Shown here in pieces: positions 1-6,264 of a stretch of 9,310 bases of DNA; the first letter of the stretch is position 1; each line of letters opens with the position of its first letter. Location of the stretch: positions 1 through 9,310 of the forward strand of contig CBFGWV010000199.1 in the NCBI GenBank assembly GCA_965652545.1, read 5' to 3'. Position numbers and translations under genes: made by a program. Under the pieces are notes generated by a model, which worked only from the letters and a program-made list of their open reading frames with translations, had not been told where the DNA came from and did not search any database. This DNA is from CBFGWV01 sp965652545. GTDB taxonomy: Bacteria; Pseudomonadota; Gammaproteobacteria; Competibacterales; Competibacteraceae.

Positions 1-88
1 GCCAGACACCCCGGTGCCCGACGGGCTCACTGCGGTGGCGCGGCCGGTAGCGCCCCCAGCCGATCACTCGCTGCCGTGGCGCTGTGGA

Positions 89-130
89 CTCCCCTCCCCC
101 CTCGCGGGGGAGGGGCCGGGGGAGAGGGGG
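89..130. repeat. G/C-rich palindromic intergenic element downstream of rep
   Basis: The arm CCCCTCCCCC at 91-100 is followed by a 5-base spacer and its exact reverse complement GGGGGAGGGG at 106-115. A second purine run, GGGGGAGAGGGGG, follows at 118-130. Translated, it gives the SPLAGEGPGERG-type peptide often seen in spurious proteins called over interspersed repeats of GC-rich proteobacteria. It could form a strong hairpin in the 3' region of rep, but no T-run follows it on the minus strand, so a standard intrinsic terminator is not supported. Only one copy is visible here, so membership of a dispersed family is inferred from its form. I see no gene in 1-191. Confidence 0.6.
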
Positions 131-191
131 CGCCCGCCGGAGGCACCGCGACACGGGCGATGGCATCGCCCCATCCCGCGACGTAGACCGC

Positions 192-2204
192 TCAAGTCCC
201 CAGCATGGCTTTGAGATTGGCCAACTGCGCTCGCCCGCGGTCTTTACGCTCGCCTTCCGGCACTTTGTGATCCACCCCGTGCCACTCCAGGACATCGTCG
301 GGCAGTTCGGCCAGGAAGCGGCTGGGGGTGCAGCTTTCCCATTCGCCGAAACGCCGCCGCCGCTTGGCGTAGCTCAGGGTCAGGGAGCGCTGGGCGCGGG
401 TGATGCCGACATAGAGCAGCCGGCGTTCTTCTTCGAGCTGGCCTTCGTCGACGCTGTTCTTGTGCGGCAGTACGTCATCCTCCAGGCCGATGAGGAAGAC
501 GTGGGGCCACTCCAGGCCTTTGGAGGCGTGCAAGGTGAGCAGGTGGACGGCGTCGGCTTCGGTTTCGTCCTGGGCGGGGTCGAGGAAGGTCTGCAAGGTG
601 ATGCGGGCGACCCGTTCGCTCAGGGGCAGGGGTTCGTCGGCGCCCATGCGGGTGAGCCAGTCGAGCAGTTCGGTGAGGTTGGCGACGCGGCGTTCGGCGG
701 CTTTGGCCTCGCCGCTGACTTCGCCCAGCCAGTCTTCGCCGCGCAGGCGGTCGGCGAGGCCGCGGATGACGGGCATGGGGTCGTCTTCGCCGCTGGCCTC
801 TTCGGCGGTGCGGGTGATCCAGTCGGCGAACATGTGCAGCTTGTCGCGGTGGCGGGTGTCCATGACCGCGGCCAGGCCCATTTCGGTACAGCCCTGCAAC
901 AGGGGGATCTGCCGTTCGGCGCAGTAGCCGGCGAGTTTTTCCAGGGTGGCGGCGCCGATTTCGCGCTTGGGGGTGTTGACGACACGCAGGAAGGCCGCGT
1001 CGTCGGTGGGGTTGGTCATCAGCCGCAGGTAGGCGAGCAGGTCTTTGACTTCGGCGAAGTCGAAGAAGGAGTTGCCGCCGGCCAGGCGGTAGGGGATGCG
1101 GTGCTCGCGCAGGGCTTTTTCGATGCCGCGCGATTGGTGGTTGCTACGAAACAGGATGGCGTAGTCGCCCCAGCGTGCGGCGTGGCTGAAGCGGTGGTGC
1201 AGCAGGTCGCCGACCAGGCGTTCGGTTTCGTGGTCGGAGGTGTTGCAGGCCACGACGCGGATGAAGTCGCCGGGGCCGTGACCGCTCCAGAGTTTTTTCT
1301 CGAACAGATGGGGATTGTTGGCGATCAGCCGGTTGGCGGCGGTGAGGATGCGCTGGCTGGAGCGGTAGTTGCGCTCCAATTTGATCACTTTCAGCCGCGG
1401 GAAGTCCTCGGCCAGCAGGCGCAGGTTGTCGGGCTGGGCGCCTCGCCAGGCGTAGATGGACTGGTCGTCGTCGCCCACGGCGGTGAGTGCGGCGCGTACG
1501 CCGATGAGCTGGCGCACGAGGCGGTATTGGCAGGCGTTGGTGTCCTGGTATTCGTCCACCATCAGGTGGTGGATACGGTTCTGCCAGCGCTCGCGCAGCG
1601 CCTCGTCGCGCTCCAGTGCGGCCAGCGGCAGGGCGATGAGGTCGTCGAAGTCCACGGCGTTGTAGGCGGACAGCTGCCGCTCGTAGGCGACATAGGCCTG
1701 CGCGGTGCGCATCTCGAGTTCGTCTTCGGCCTCGGCAACAGCGCGGGCGGCGGGCAGGCCGGCGTTTTTCCAGCGGCTGATGCGTTGCTGCAGCCGGCCG
1801 GCGACGTCGGCGTCGACATCGCCGGCGGTGTGCTGGATCAGGCGCAGGCTGTCGCGCGCGTCATAGATGGAAAAACCCTTGCGCCGCCCGGCCACGGCGG
1901 GGTCGCGGCGGATGAGGTCCAGCCCCAGGGTATGAAAGGTGCTGATCTTCAGCCCGCGGGCCTCGTCTTTGCCCAGCAGGGCACCCACGCGTTCGCGCAT
2001 TTCGCGCGCGGCCTTGTTGGTGAAGGTCACCGCGGCGATATGGCGGGGTTTCATCCCGCAGTCGCGGATCAGGTAGGCGATCTTGCGGGTGATGACGCGC
2101 GTCTTGCCGCTGCCGGCCCCGGCCAGTACCAGCAGCGGGCCATCCACATGGCGGACCGCCTGGCGCTGTTCGGGGTTCATGTCGTGCAGGTGGTCGTCGC
2201 TCAT
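192..2204 (-). CDS. rep: ATP-dependent DNA helicase Rep (UvrD/Rep superfamily 1)
   Basis: This is a 3'-5' SF1 helicase that assists replication forks past obstacles, acting in the cytoplasm with the replisome. From the start chosen it is 670 residues, about the length of E. coli Rep. Visible motifs are Walker A GAGSGKT (29-35), motif Ia TFTNKAA (60-66), motif II VDEYQDTN from 216, motif III GDDDQSIYAWRGA from 244, NYRSS, HASKGLEWPHVF and motif VI YVGITRA from 598. The tail, ending in HLANLKAM-like AQLANLKAMLGT, matches Rep rather than UvrD or PcrA. The reading frame is open back to 2342, but I chose the ATG at 2204 because homology begins right after it (MNPEQRQAV); the ATG at 2180 is the alternative. 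Neither has a strong Shine-Dalgarno sequence. The 76-bp gap upstream (2205-2280) shows no convincing promoter, so it may be read with the two genes upstream. Confidence 0.96.
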   Translation of the reverse strand: MSDDHLHDMNPEQRQAVRHVDGPLLVLAGAGSGKTRVITRKIAYLIRDCGMKPRHIAAVTFTNKAAREMRERVGALLGKDEARGLKISTFHTLGLDLIRRDPAVAGRRKGFSIYDARDSLRLIQHTAGDVDADVAGRLQQRISRWKNAGLPAARAVAEAEDELEMRTAQAYVAYERQLSAYNAVDFDDLIALPLAALERDEALRERWQNRIHHLMVDEYQDTNACQYRLVRQLIGVRAALTAVGDDDQSIYAWRGAQPDNLRLLAEDFPRLKVIKLERNYRSSQRILTAANRLIANNPHLFEKKLWSGHGPGDFIRVVACNTSDHETERLVGDLLHHRFSHAARWGDYAILFRSNHQSRGIEKALREHRIPYRLAGGNSFFDFAEVKDLLAYLRLMTNPTDDAAFLRVVNTPKREIGAATLEKLAGYCAERQIPLLQGCTEMGLAAVMDTRHRDKLHMFADWITRTAEEASGEDDPMPVIRGLADRLRGEDWLGEVSGEAKAAERRVANLTELLDWLTRMGADEPLPLSERVARITLQTFLDPAQDETEADAVHLLTLHASKGLEWPHVFLIGLEDDVLPHKNSVDEGQLEEERRLLYVGITRAQRSLTLSYAKRRRRFGEWESCTPSRFLAELPDDVLEWHGVDHKVPEGERKDRGRAQLANLKAMLGT

Positions 2205-2280
2205 AAGGTTCGCGCGGGCCGTGGCCGGGTCACTGTACGCAAGTTTTCCGCTGAATGCGTAGCAAGTACCGACCGGCGGT

Positions 2281-3030
2281 TCAGTGGGTTTCTCCGGGTA
2301 CATGGGCCGGCGGCCGTCGACGCCATTCGGCGATCCAGACACCCAGCGCGTAGGTGGCCGCCACGAGTATCAACGCCACCAGCAGGCTGGTGCCGATGCC
2401 GATCGCATCGATGATGCCACCGGACCCCAGGCGCTGCCCGATGAGCAGCGGCAAGTCGTCGCTGCGCCACAGCGCAATGCCATCGGCGTAGCCGAGGGCG
2501 GCGGCCAGACGGGAGACGATGATGGAGCCCATTTCGTAGTAGTCGCCGGGAATCGACACCAGCGGTGCGAAGGCCATGGGAATGGCGGCGCCGCACACCA
2601 GCGCGTGCACGGCGCGGGGCCCGATTTGCCGACGGCCGCACAGGCGCAGCAAGGGAATGCCCGGCCATAGTGTAAGCGCGAACGGCAGGGCGACCGTGGC
2701 CAGGTAGCGCAGGTCGCTGCCGTGGGTGTCGAAGCCGGACAGCCGGCCGGCGTAGTCCGAGCCGACCTGGATGAACCCAAACCACTGTTGGAGCCAGGCG
2801 GCGCCGTATTGCGGGGCGATCTCCAGGGTTTCGACCGTGCAGCCACTGAGGCTACAACCGGCCGCGTGCAGCAGTTCGTGGATGGGCACGTACATGAACC
2901 AGCCCGCCACCAGACCGAGCCCGGCCCAGACCAGGTCGGTGATACGCGGCCCTCCGGGCAGGCGCTCCAAGGCGGCCAGCCAGTCGAGGAGCGGCGTCAG
3001 TGCCAGGGCCGCTGTGCGTCTCACGTCCAC
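2281..3030 (-). CDS. Polytopic membrane protein with HExxH motif, putative zinc metallopeptidase
   Basis: I do not recognise a named family. The 249-residue protein has about four hydrophobic segments (roughly 31-50, 107-130, 138-160 and 206-236). The first runs directly into H51-E52-L53-L54-H55 (PIHELLHAAGC), a zinc-peptidase-type HExxH placed at a membrane edge, as in site-2-protease-like and DUF3267-like membrane proteins. A possible third ligand is D163 or E166 in PGDYYE, which follows the third segment; this is a guess. The start is GTG at 3030, with GAGG seven bases upstream, inside the end of the SDR gene (10-bp overlap). A GTG at 3024 would give a 4-bp GTGA overlap but is worse spaced. 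The overlap implies translational coupling to the SDR. The protein could be an inactive structural relative; the zinc site is inferred only from the motif. Confidence 0.8.
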   Translation of the reverse strand: MDVRRTAALALTPLLDWLAALERLPGGPRITDLVWAGLGLVAGWFMYVPIHELLHAAGCSLSGCTVETLEIAPQYGAAWLQQWFGFIQVGSDYAGRLSGFDTHGSDLRYLATVALPFALTLWPGIPLLRLCGRRQIGPRAVHALVCGAAIPMAFAPLVSIPGDYYEMGSIIVSRLAAALGYADGIALWRSDDLPLLIGQRLGSGGIIDAIGIGTSLLVALILVAATYALGVWIAEWRRRPPAHVPGETH

Positions 3031-3752
3031 GACTGCACCTCGCGCACGCCGAACACGCGGCCGGACAAAGGGCGCGGGTCCGCCGCCAGCAGGCGGCAGA
3101 GGGCAGCGGCGGTCTCCGCCGGGGGGGCGGCGAAGGCATCGACGTCACGGTCGGGATAGATCGCGCGCACCGTGTCGGTGGCCGATACCGGGGGCGAGAG
3201 ACCGATGCAGGCCACCCCCGTGTCCGTCAATTCGGCGGCCAGGCCGGCGGTCATGCGATCCAGTGCCGCTTTCGAGACACCGTAGGCCAGGTTGAGGAAG
3301 CCGGTCTTCACCGCCGCGCCTGAAGTGATGTTGACGATGACGCCTCGTGAGCGGCGCAGCGCCGGCAGGGCGGTGCGGGTGCACCACCAGGGGCCGTTGA
3401 CATTGGTGTCGATGATCCGCTGCCAGTCCTTGTCTGCCAGTGCATCCAGGGATGTCTCGCCGCCCATGACACCGGCGTTGTTGACCAGCACGTCGAGGCC
3501 GCCGAGTTCACCGATGAGGCCATCGAGGGCGGCGGCGACGGCGCTGCGGTCGCACACATCGGCCGCGGCGGCGACTGCGCCCAATTCCTGCGCCAGGGCC
3601 CACGGCGCGGTCCGCGCCAGCAGGCCGAGCCGGTACCCTTCGGCTGCCAGGGCACGGGCCATGGCCTCACCCAGCCCGCGGCTGGCGCCGGTGATCACGG
3701 CCGTCGGCTGTGAGCGTGCCGATGGCGCTGGTATAGTCGCCGCTTCTTTCAA
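3021..3752 (-). CDS. Short-chain dehydrogenase/reductase (SDR), substrate unknown
   Basis: This is a classical SDR of 243 residues with a single Rossmann domain, a soluble NAD(P)(H)-dependent oxidoreductase. It shows the cofactor motif TGASRGLG (21-28), an acidic D66 in ADV, NNAG (91-94), and the catalytic S144, Y157 and K161 (YGVSK) with N117 upstream. R25 and R47 at the cofactor pocket suggest a preference for NADP(H), by family rule. The usual Pro-Gly after strand six is replaced by SPPVSATDT (186-194), so the loop over the substrate may differ. The start is TTG at 3752: the frame closes at a TGA just upstream, and a GAGG lies six bases before the TTG. It is the first gene of a minus-strand set with the HELLH membrane protein and probably rep. 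Its start lies only 19 bp from that of the divergent ALG1-like gene. The substrate cannot be told from sequence. Confidence 0.92.
   Translation of the reverse strand: MKEAATIPAPSARSQPTAVITGASRGLGEAMARALAAEGYRLGLLARTAPWALAQELGAVAAAADVCDRSAVAAALDGLIGELGGLDVLVNNAGVMGGETSLDALADKDWQRIIDTNVNGPWWCTRTALPALRRSRGVIVNITSGAAVKTGFLNLAYGVSKAALDRMTAGLAAELTDTGVACIGLSPPVSATDTVRAIYPDRDVDAFAAPPAETAAALCRLLAADPRPLSGRVFGVREVQSWT
3708..3737 (+). promoter_or_regulatory. Candidate sigma-70-type promoter for the glycan operon
   Basis: TATAGT at 3732-3737 differs from the TATAAT consensus at one base. The -35 position is weak (CTGTGA at 3708-3713, 18-base spacer). A start near 3744 would give a leader of under 30 bases before the ATG at 3772. 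The element lies inside the 5' part of the divergent SDR gene. This is pattern only; no transcription data support it. Confidence 0.4.
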
Positions 3753-3771
3753 GAGCCGCCTCGCGTATCTA

Positions 3772-5061
3772 ATGAGTCAATGGGATGGCCGCCATGTGGC
3801 CATCGTCGTGATGGGCGATTTCAGTCGCAGTCCGCGCATGCAATACCACACCCGCTGCTTTGCCGCCGCCGGTGCCCGGGTCACTGTACTGGCCCTGGAT
3901 GGATCGCCTGTCGCGGACGATCTGCGTGCCCATCCGGCGGTACGGCTTTTCTTGCGGCCTGCCGCGGACGGGCGGGCGCGGGCGGGGTTTGCGTTTTTAC
4001 TGTACGCGGCCTGGCGTGCCGCCCGCCAGGGTCTTTGGTTGCTCTGGCATCTGTTGCGCCTGCCGCACATGGACCTGATCCTGGTGCAGACGCCGCCGGC
4101 GCAGCCGGTGCTGGGGATCGTCGGCCGCATCGCGCGTTGGCGAGGGGTGCCGTGGACGATCGATTGGCATAATTTCGGCTACAGCCTGCTGGCCTTGCGT
4201 CTGGGCGCGACGCACCCGCTGGTGGGCTGGGCCCGGCGCTATGAGCAGCGCTGGGGGCGTCGGGCGGATACGCATTTGGCCGTTTCCGCGGCGATGGCCG
4301 AGCACCTGCGCCAAAGCGGCCTGTCGCCGGTAACGGTGTTGCGCGATCGCGGTGATGCCCGCTTTCGGCGGCTGGACTTGCCGGCCCGCCACCGCTTCTT
4401 TGTCGGCGAGGGTGCGGTCTTGGGTCTGTCGGTCGATGGCCAGTCGTATTTTACCCGCGCGGCGGCGACCGGCGAGGTGAGCGAGGCGCCCACCCGCGCG
4501 GCACTGGTGGTGACCGCGACCAGTTGGACCCGCGATGAGGACTTCGGCCTGCTCCTGGAGGCGCTGGATAGTCTGGAGCGGGCTTGGGCAGCCAAGGGTG
4601 CCGACGGTCTGCGCCTGTGGATGGTGATCACCGGGACCGGCGCGGGGCGGTCGGCCTTTGAGGCGACCCTGGCCGGCCGTGCCTGGCGTCATGTCCGGGT
4701 CAGCACCGGCTGGTTGTCGGAGGCCGGCTATGCGGCATTGCTGGGTGCGGCCGACTTAGGGCTAAGCCTGCACCGCTCGAGCTCCGGGTTGGACCTGCCG
4801 ATGAAAGTGGCCGACATGCAAGGCGCCGGCCTGCCGGTGCTGGCGCTGGACTATGGCCCTTGCCTCGGCGAGATGCTCTCCGCGGGTGTGGACGGCGACG
4901 TGTTCGCCGATGCCGCGTCCCTGGCCGCCATGCTTGAACACTACCTGGACGGCTTTCCCGGCCCGCAGGCACCCTTGTTCGCCGTGCAACGGCAGGCGCG
5001 TGCGCCGTCGCGGCCGACCTGGGCCGATGAGTGGCGGTCCGTTCTGATGGATGCCGGCTGA
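3772..5061 (+). CDS. ALG1-like beta-1,4-mannosyltransferase (GT33), lipid-linked oligosaccharide assembly
   Basis: This 429-residue protein is a homologue of eukaryotic ALG1, which adds beta-1,4-mannose from GDP-mannose to GlcNAc2-PP-dolichol on the cytosolic membrane face. ALG1 hallmarks appear in order: HVAIVVMGDFSRSPRMQYH (8-26; human HVAVVVLGDIGRSPRMQYH), DWHNFGYS (131-138), HPLVGWARRYEQ, TSWTRDEDF (250-258; human TSWTEDEDF), VITGTG, LLGAADLGLSLH and HRSSSGLDLPMKVADM (from 334; human HTSSSGLDLPMKVVDM). The N-terminal transmembrane anchor of eukaryotic ALG1 is absent, but a hydrophobic stretch (AFLLYAAW to LWLLWHLL) could bind the membrane. The usual YDKP/YDRP-like motif reads RDRG (191-194). 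I chose the ATG at 3772 because homology starts six residues later; the open frame upstream is antisense to the SDR. The RBS is poor. It is the first gene of the operon. The identity as an ALG1 relative is strong; the exact acceptor is inferred. Confidence 0.93.
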   Translation: MSQWDGRHVAIVVMGDFSRSPRMQYHTRCFAAAGARVTVLALDGSPVADDLRAHPAVRLFLRPAADGRARAGFAFLLYAAWRAARQGLWLLWHLLRLPHMDLILVQTPPAQPVLGIVGRIARWRGVPWTIDWHNFGYSLLALRLGATHPLVGWARRYEQRWGRRADTHLAVSAAMAEHLRQSGLSPVTVLRDRGDARFRRLDLPARHRFFVGEGAVLGLSVDGQSYFTRAAATGEVSEAPTRAALVVTATSWTRDEDFGLLLEALDSLERAWAAKGADGLRLWMVITGTGAGRSAFEATLAGRAWRHVRVSTGWLSEAGYAALLGAADLGLSLHRSSSGLDLPMKVADMQGAGLPVLALDYGPCLGEMLSAGVDGDVFADAASLAAMLEHYLDGFPGPQAPLFAVQRQARAPSRPTWADEWRSVLMDAG

Positions 5062-5064
5062 GCC

Positions 5065-6264
5065 ATGCATATCGCGATGCTGCACCCCGACCTGGGCCTG
5101 GGCGGCGCCGAACGCTGGGTGGTGGACACCGCGCTGGGGCTGCGTGCGCTGGGGCATGCGGTCACCGTGTATACGGCCAACCACCCGCGCGAGGCGTGTT
5201 TCCCCGAGACCCTGGACGGCCGTGTCCCGGTCCAGGTGGTGGACACCGGCGTGCCGTTCGAATTGGCCGGACACCTGCGCGCGCCCTTGAGTGTGATGCG
5301 CATGCGGGCCGTGGCACGGGCCTGTGCGCGTCACCGGCAGGCCGACTGGGTGCTGTGCGATCTGGTCGCGCATATCGTGCCTTTGGCCCGGCGCATCATC
5401 GGCAGGCCGGTAGCCTTTTATTGCCACTTTCCCGACCGCCTGCTCGCCCCCCCGGGTGGCCGCTGGTACCGGTGTTATCGTCAGCCCCTGGACGCGCTGG
5501 AGCGACGCGGGCTGCGTGCGGCGGACCGGCTGATGGTCAACAGTGCCTATACCCTGTCCCGCCTGCGCGATACGCTTGCCGGTGAATGGCTGGACGCACG
5601 GGTAGTCACCCCGGGTATCGACACCGACGCCTATGCAGCATTGTCGCCTTTGCCCGCCGACCCGGGGAGCGGCCCCATTTCCGTGCTGAGCGTCAACCGC
5701 TTCGATCCGGGCAAACGCCTCGATCGCGCCTTGGAGGCCTTCATTCAATTGCACACCTTGTTGCCCGATTCCCTCGCCTCGCGCCTGACGTTGACCTTCG
5801 CCGGCGGCCTCGATCGCCGCCGGGCCGACATGGTCGAGGTTTACGAGCGCCTGGGCGAGCGGGCGCAGGCCGCCGGACTGGGCGAACGGGTCACGCGCAT
5901 CGCCTCACCCGACGACGCCACGCGGCTGGCGCTGCTCGAACAGGCCCGCGTCGTGGTCTACACCCCCAGCAACGAGCACTTCGGCCTGGTGCCCGTCGAA
6001 GCCATGGCGGCCGGGCGGCCGGTGGTGGTGGATGACAGCGGTGGCCCGCGCACGACGGTGGAGCACGGTGTGACCGGTTTTCACGCGCGGGCCGGCGAGG
6101 GCGGCTTCGCCGGCGCCCTGGCCCGGGTGCTCGCCGACCCCGCCCTGGCGGCACAGATGGGCGCGGCCGGGCGCCTGGCCGCGGCGGCACATGGCCGCGT
6201 TGCGGCCAGCGGCCGCCTGCTGGCGGTACTGGAGACTGCGATGGAGGAGGGCGTGTGCGCCTGA
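5065..6264 (+). CDS. ALG2-like mannosyltransferase (GT4, GT-B fold)
   Basis: This 399-residue protein resembles eukaryotic ALG2 more specifically than generic GT4 enzymes. ALG2 adds the alpha-1,3 and alpha-1,6 mannoses to Man-GlcNAc2-PP-dolichol. Shared signatures are HPDLGLGGAER (7-17; human HPDLGVGGAER), an acidic VLCDLVA near 97-102 (human VVCDQVS), FYCHFPD (118-124; identical in human), LMVNS (156-160), SVNRFDPGKRLDRALEA (from 209; human SINRYERKKNLTLALEA), the AGG turn, YTPSNEHFGLVPVEAM (299-314; human YTPSNEHFGIVPLEAM) and SGGP/TGF. E304 and E312 form the retaining GT4 EX7E pair; K217 is the expected nucleotide-phosphate ligand. There is no transmembrane segment. The ATG lies 3 bp after the ALG1-like stop, with no clear Shine-Dalgarno, so translation is probably coupled. 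A more general polysaccharide mannosyltransferase role is possible, but the pairing with ALG1-like argues for the lipid-linked core. Confidence 0.92.
   Translation: MHIAMLHPDLGLGGAERWVVDTALGLRALGHAVTVYTANHPREACFPETLDGRVPVQVVDTGVPFELAGHLRAPLSVMRMRAVARACARHRQADWVLCDLVAHIVPLARRIIGRPVAFYCHFPDRLLAPPGGRWYRCYRQPLDALERRGLRAADRLMVNSAYTLSRLRDTLAGEWLDARVVTPGIDTDAYAALSPLPADPGSGPISVLSVNRFDPGKRLDRALEAFIQLHTLLPDSLASRLTLTFAGGLDRRRADMVEVYERLGERAQAAGLGERVTRIASPDDATRLALLEQARVVVYTPSNEHFGLVPVEAMAAGRPVVVDDSGGPRTTVEHGVTGFHARAGEGGFAGALARVLADPALAAQMGAAGRLAAAAHGRVAASGRLLAVLETAMEEGVCA
6243..6251 (+). promoter_or_regulatory. Strong ribosome binding site for the ABC flippase gene
   Basis: GGAGGAGGG lies inside the last codons of the ALG2-like gene. 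The GGAGG core is seven bases before the GTG at 6255 and fixes that GTG as the start. It is the best Shine-Dalgarno of the operon. Confidence 0.8.

Noticed and set aside
14..214. Short plus-strand frame at the left edge.
   Set aside because: Much of it translates the palindromic element (SPLAGEGPGERG), a known source of false proteins, and it ends inside the rep gene on the other strand.
2205..2280. Promoter for rep in the 76-bp gap.
   Set aside because: TACAGT and TTGCTA are present on the minus strand but 22 bases apart, too far for a sigma-70 pair.
2205..2342. 46-codon upstream extension of Rep.
   Set aside because: It lies partly inside the end of the membrane-protein gene and has no Rep similarity; Rep homology begins just after the ATG at 2204.
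84..2414. Very long open frame on the plus strand opposite rep (over 700 codons).
   Set aside because: It is antisense to a helicase with every SF1 motif in order, its translation is low-complexity and rich in G, A, V and Q with no recognisable domain, and long antisense frames are expected in GC-rich DNA.
3292..3771. 160-codon upstream extension of the ALG1-like frame.
   Set aside because: It is antisense to the SDR active-site region, has no ALG1 similarity, and homology begins just after the ATG at 3772.
3766..3780. TTGACT on the minus strand as a -35 box for the SDR.
   Set aside because: No acceptable -10 hexamer lies 16-18 bases downstream; the next bases are the SDR ribosome site and start.
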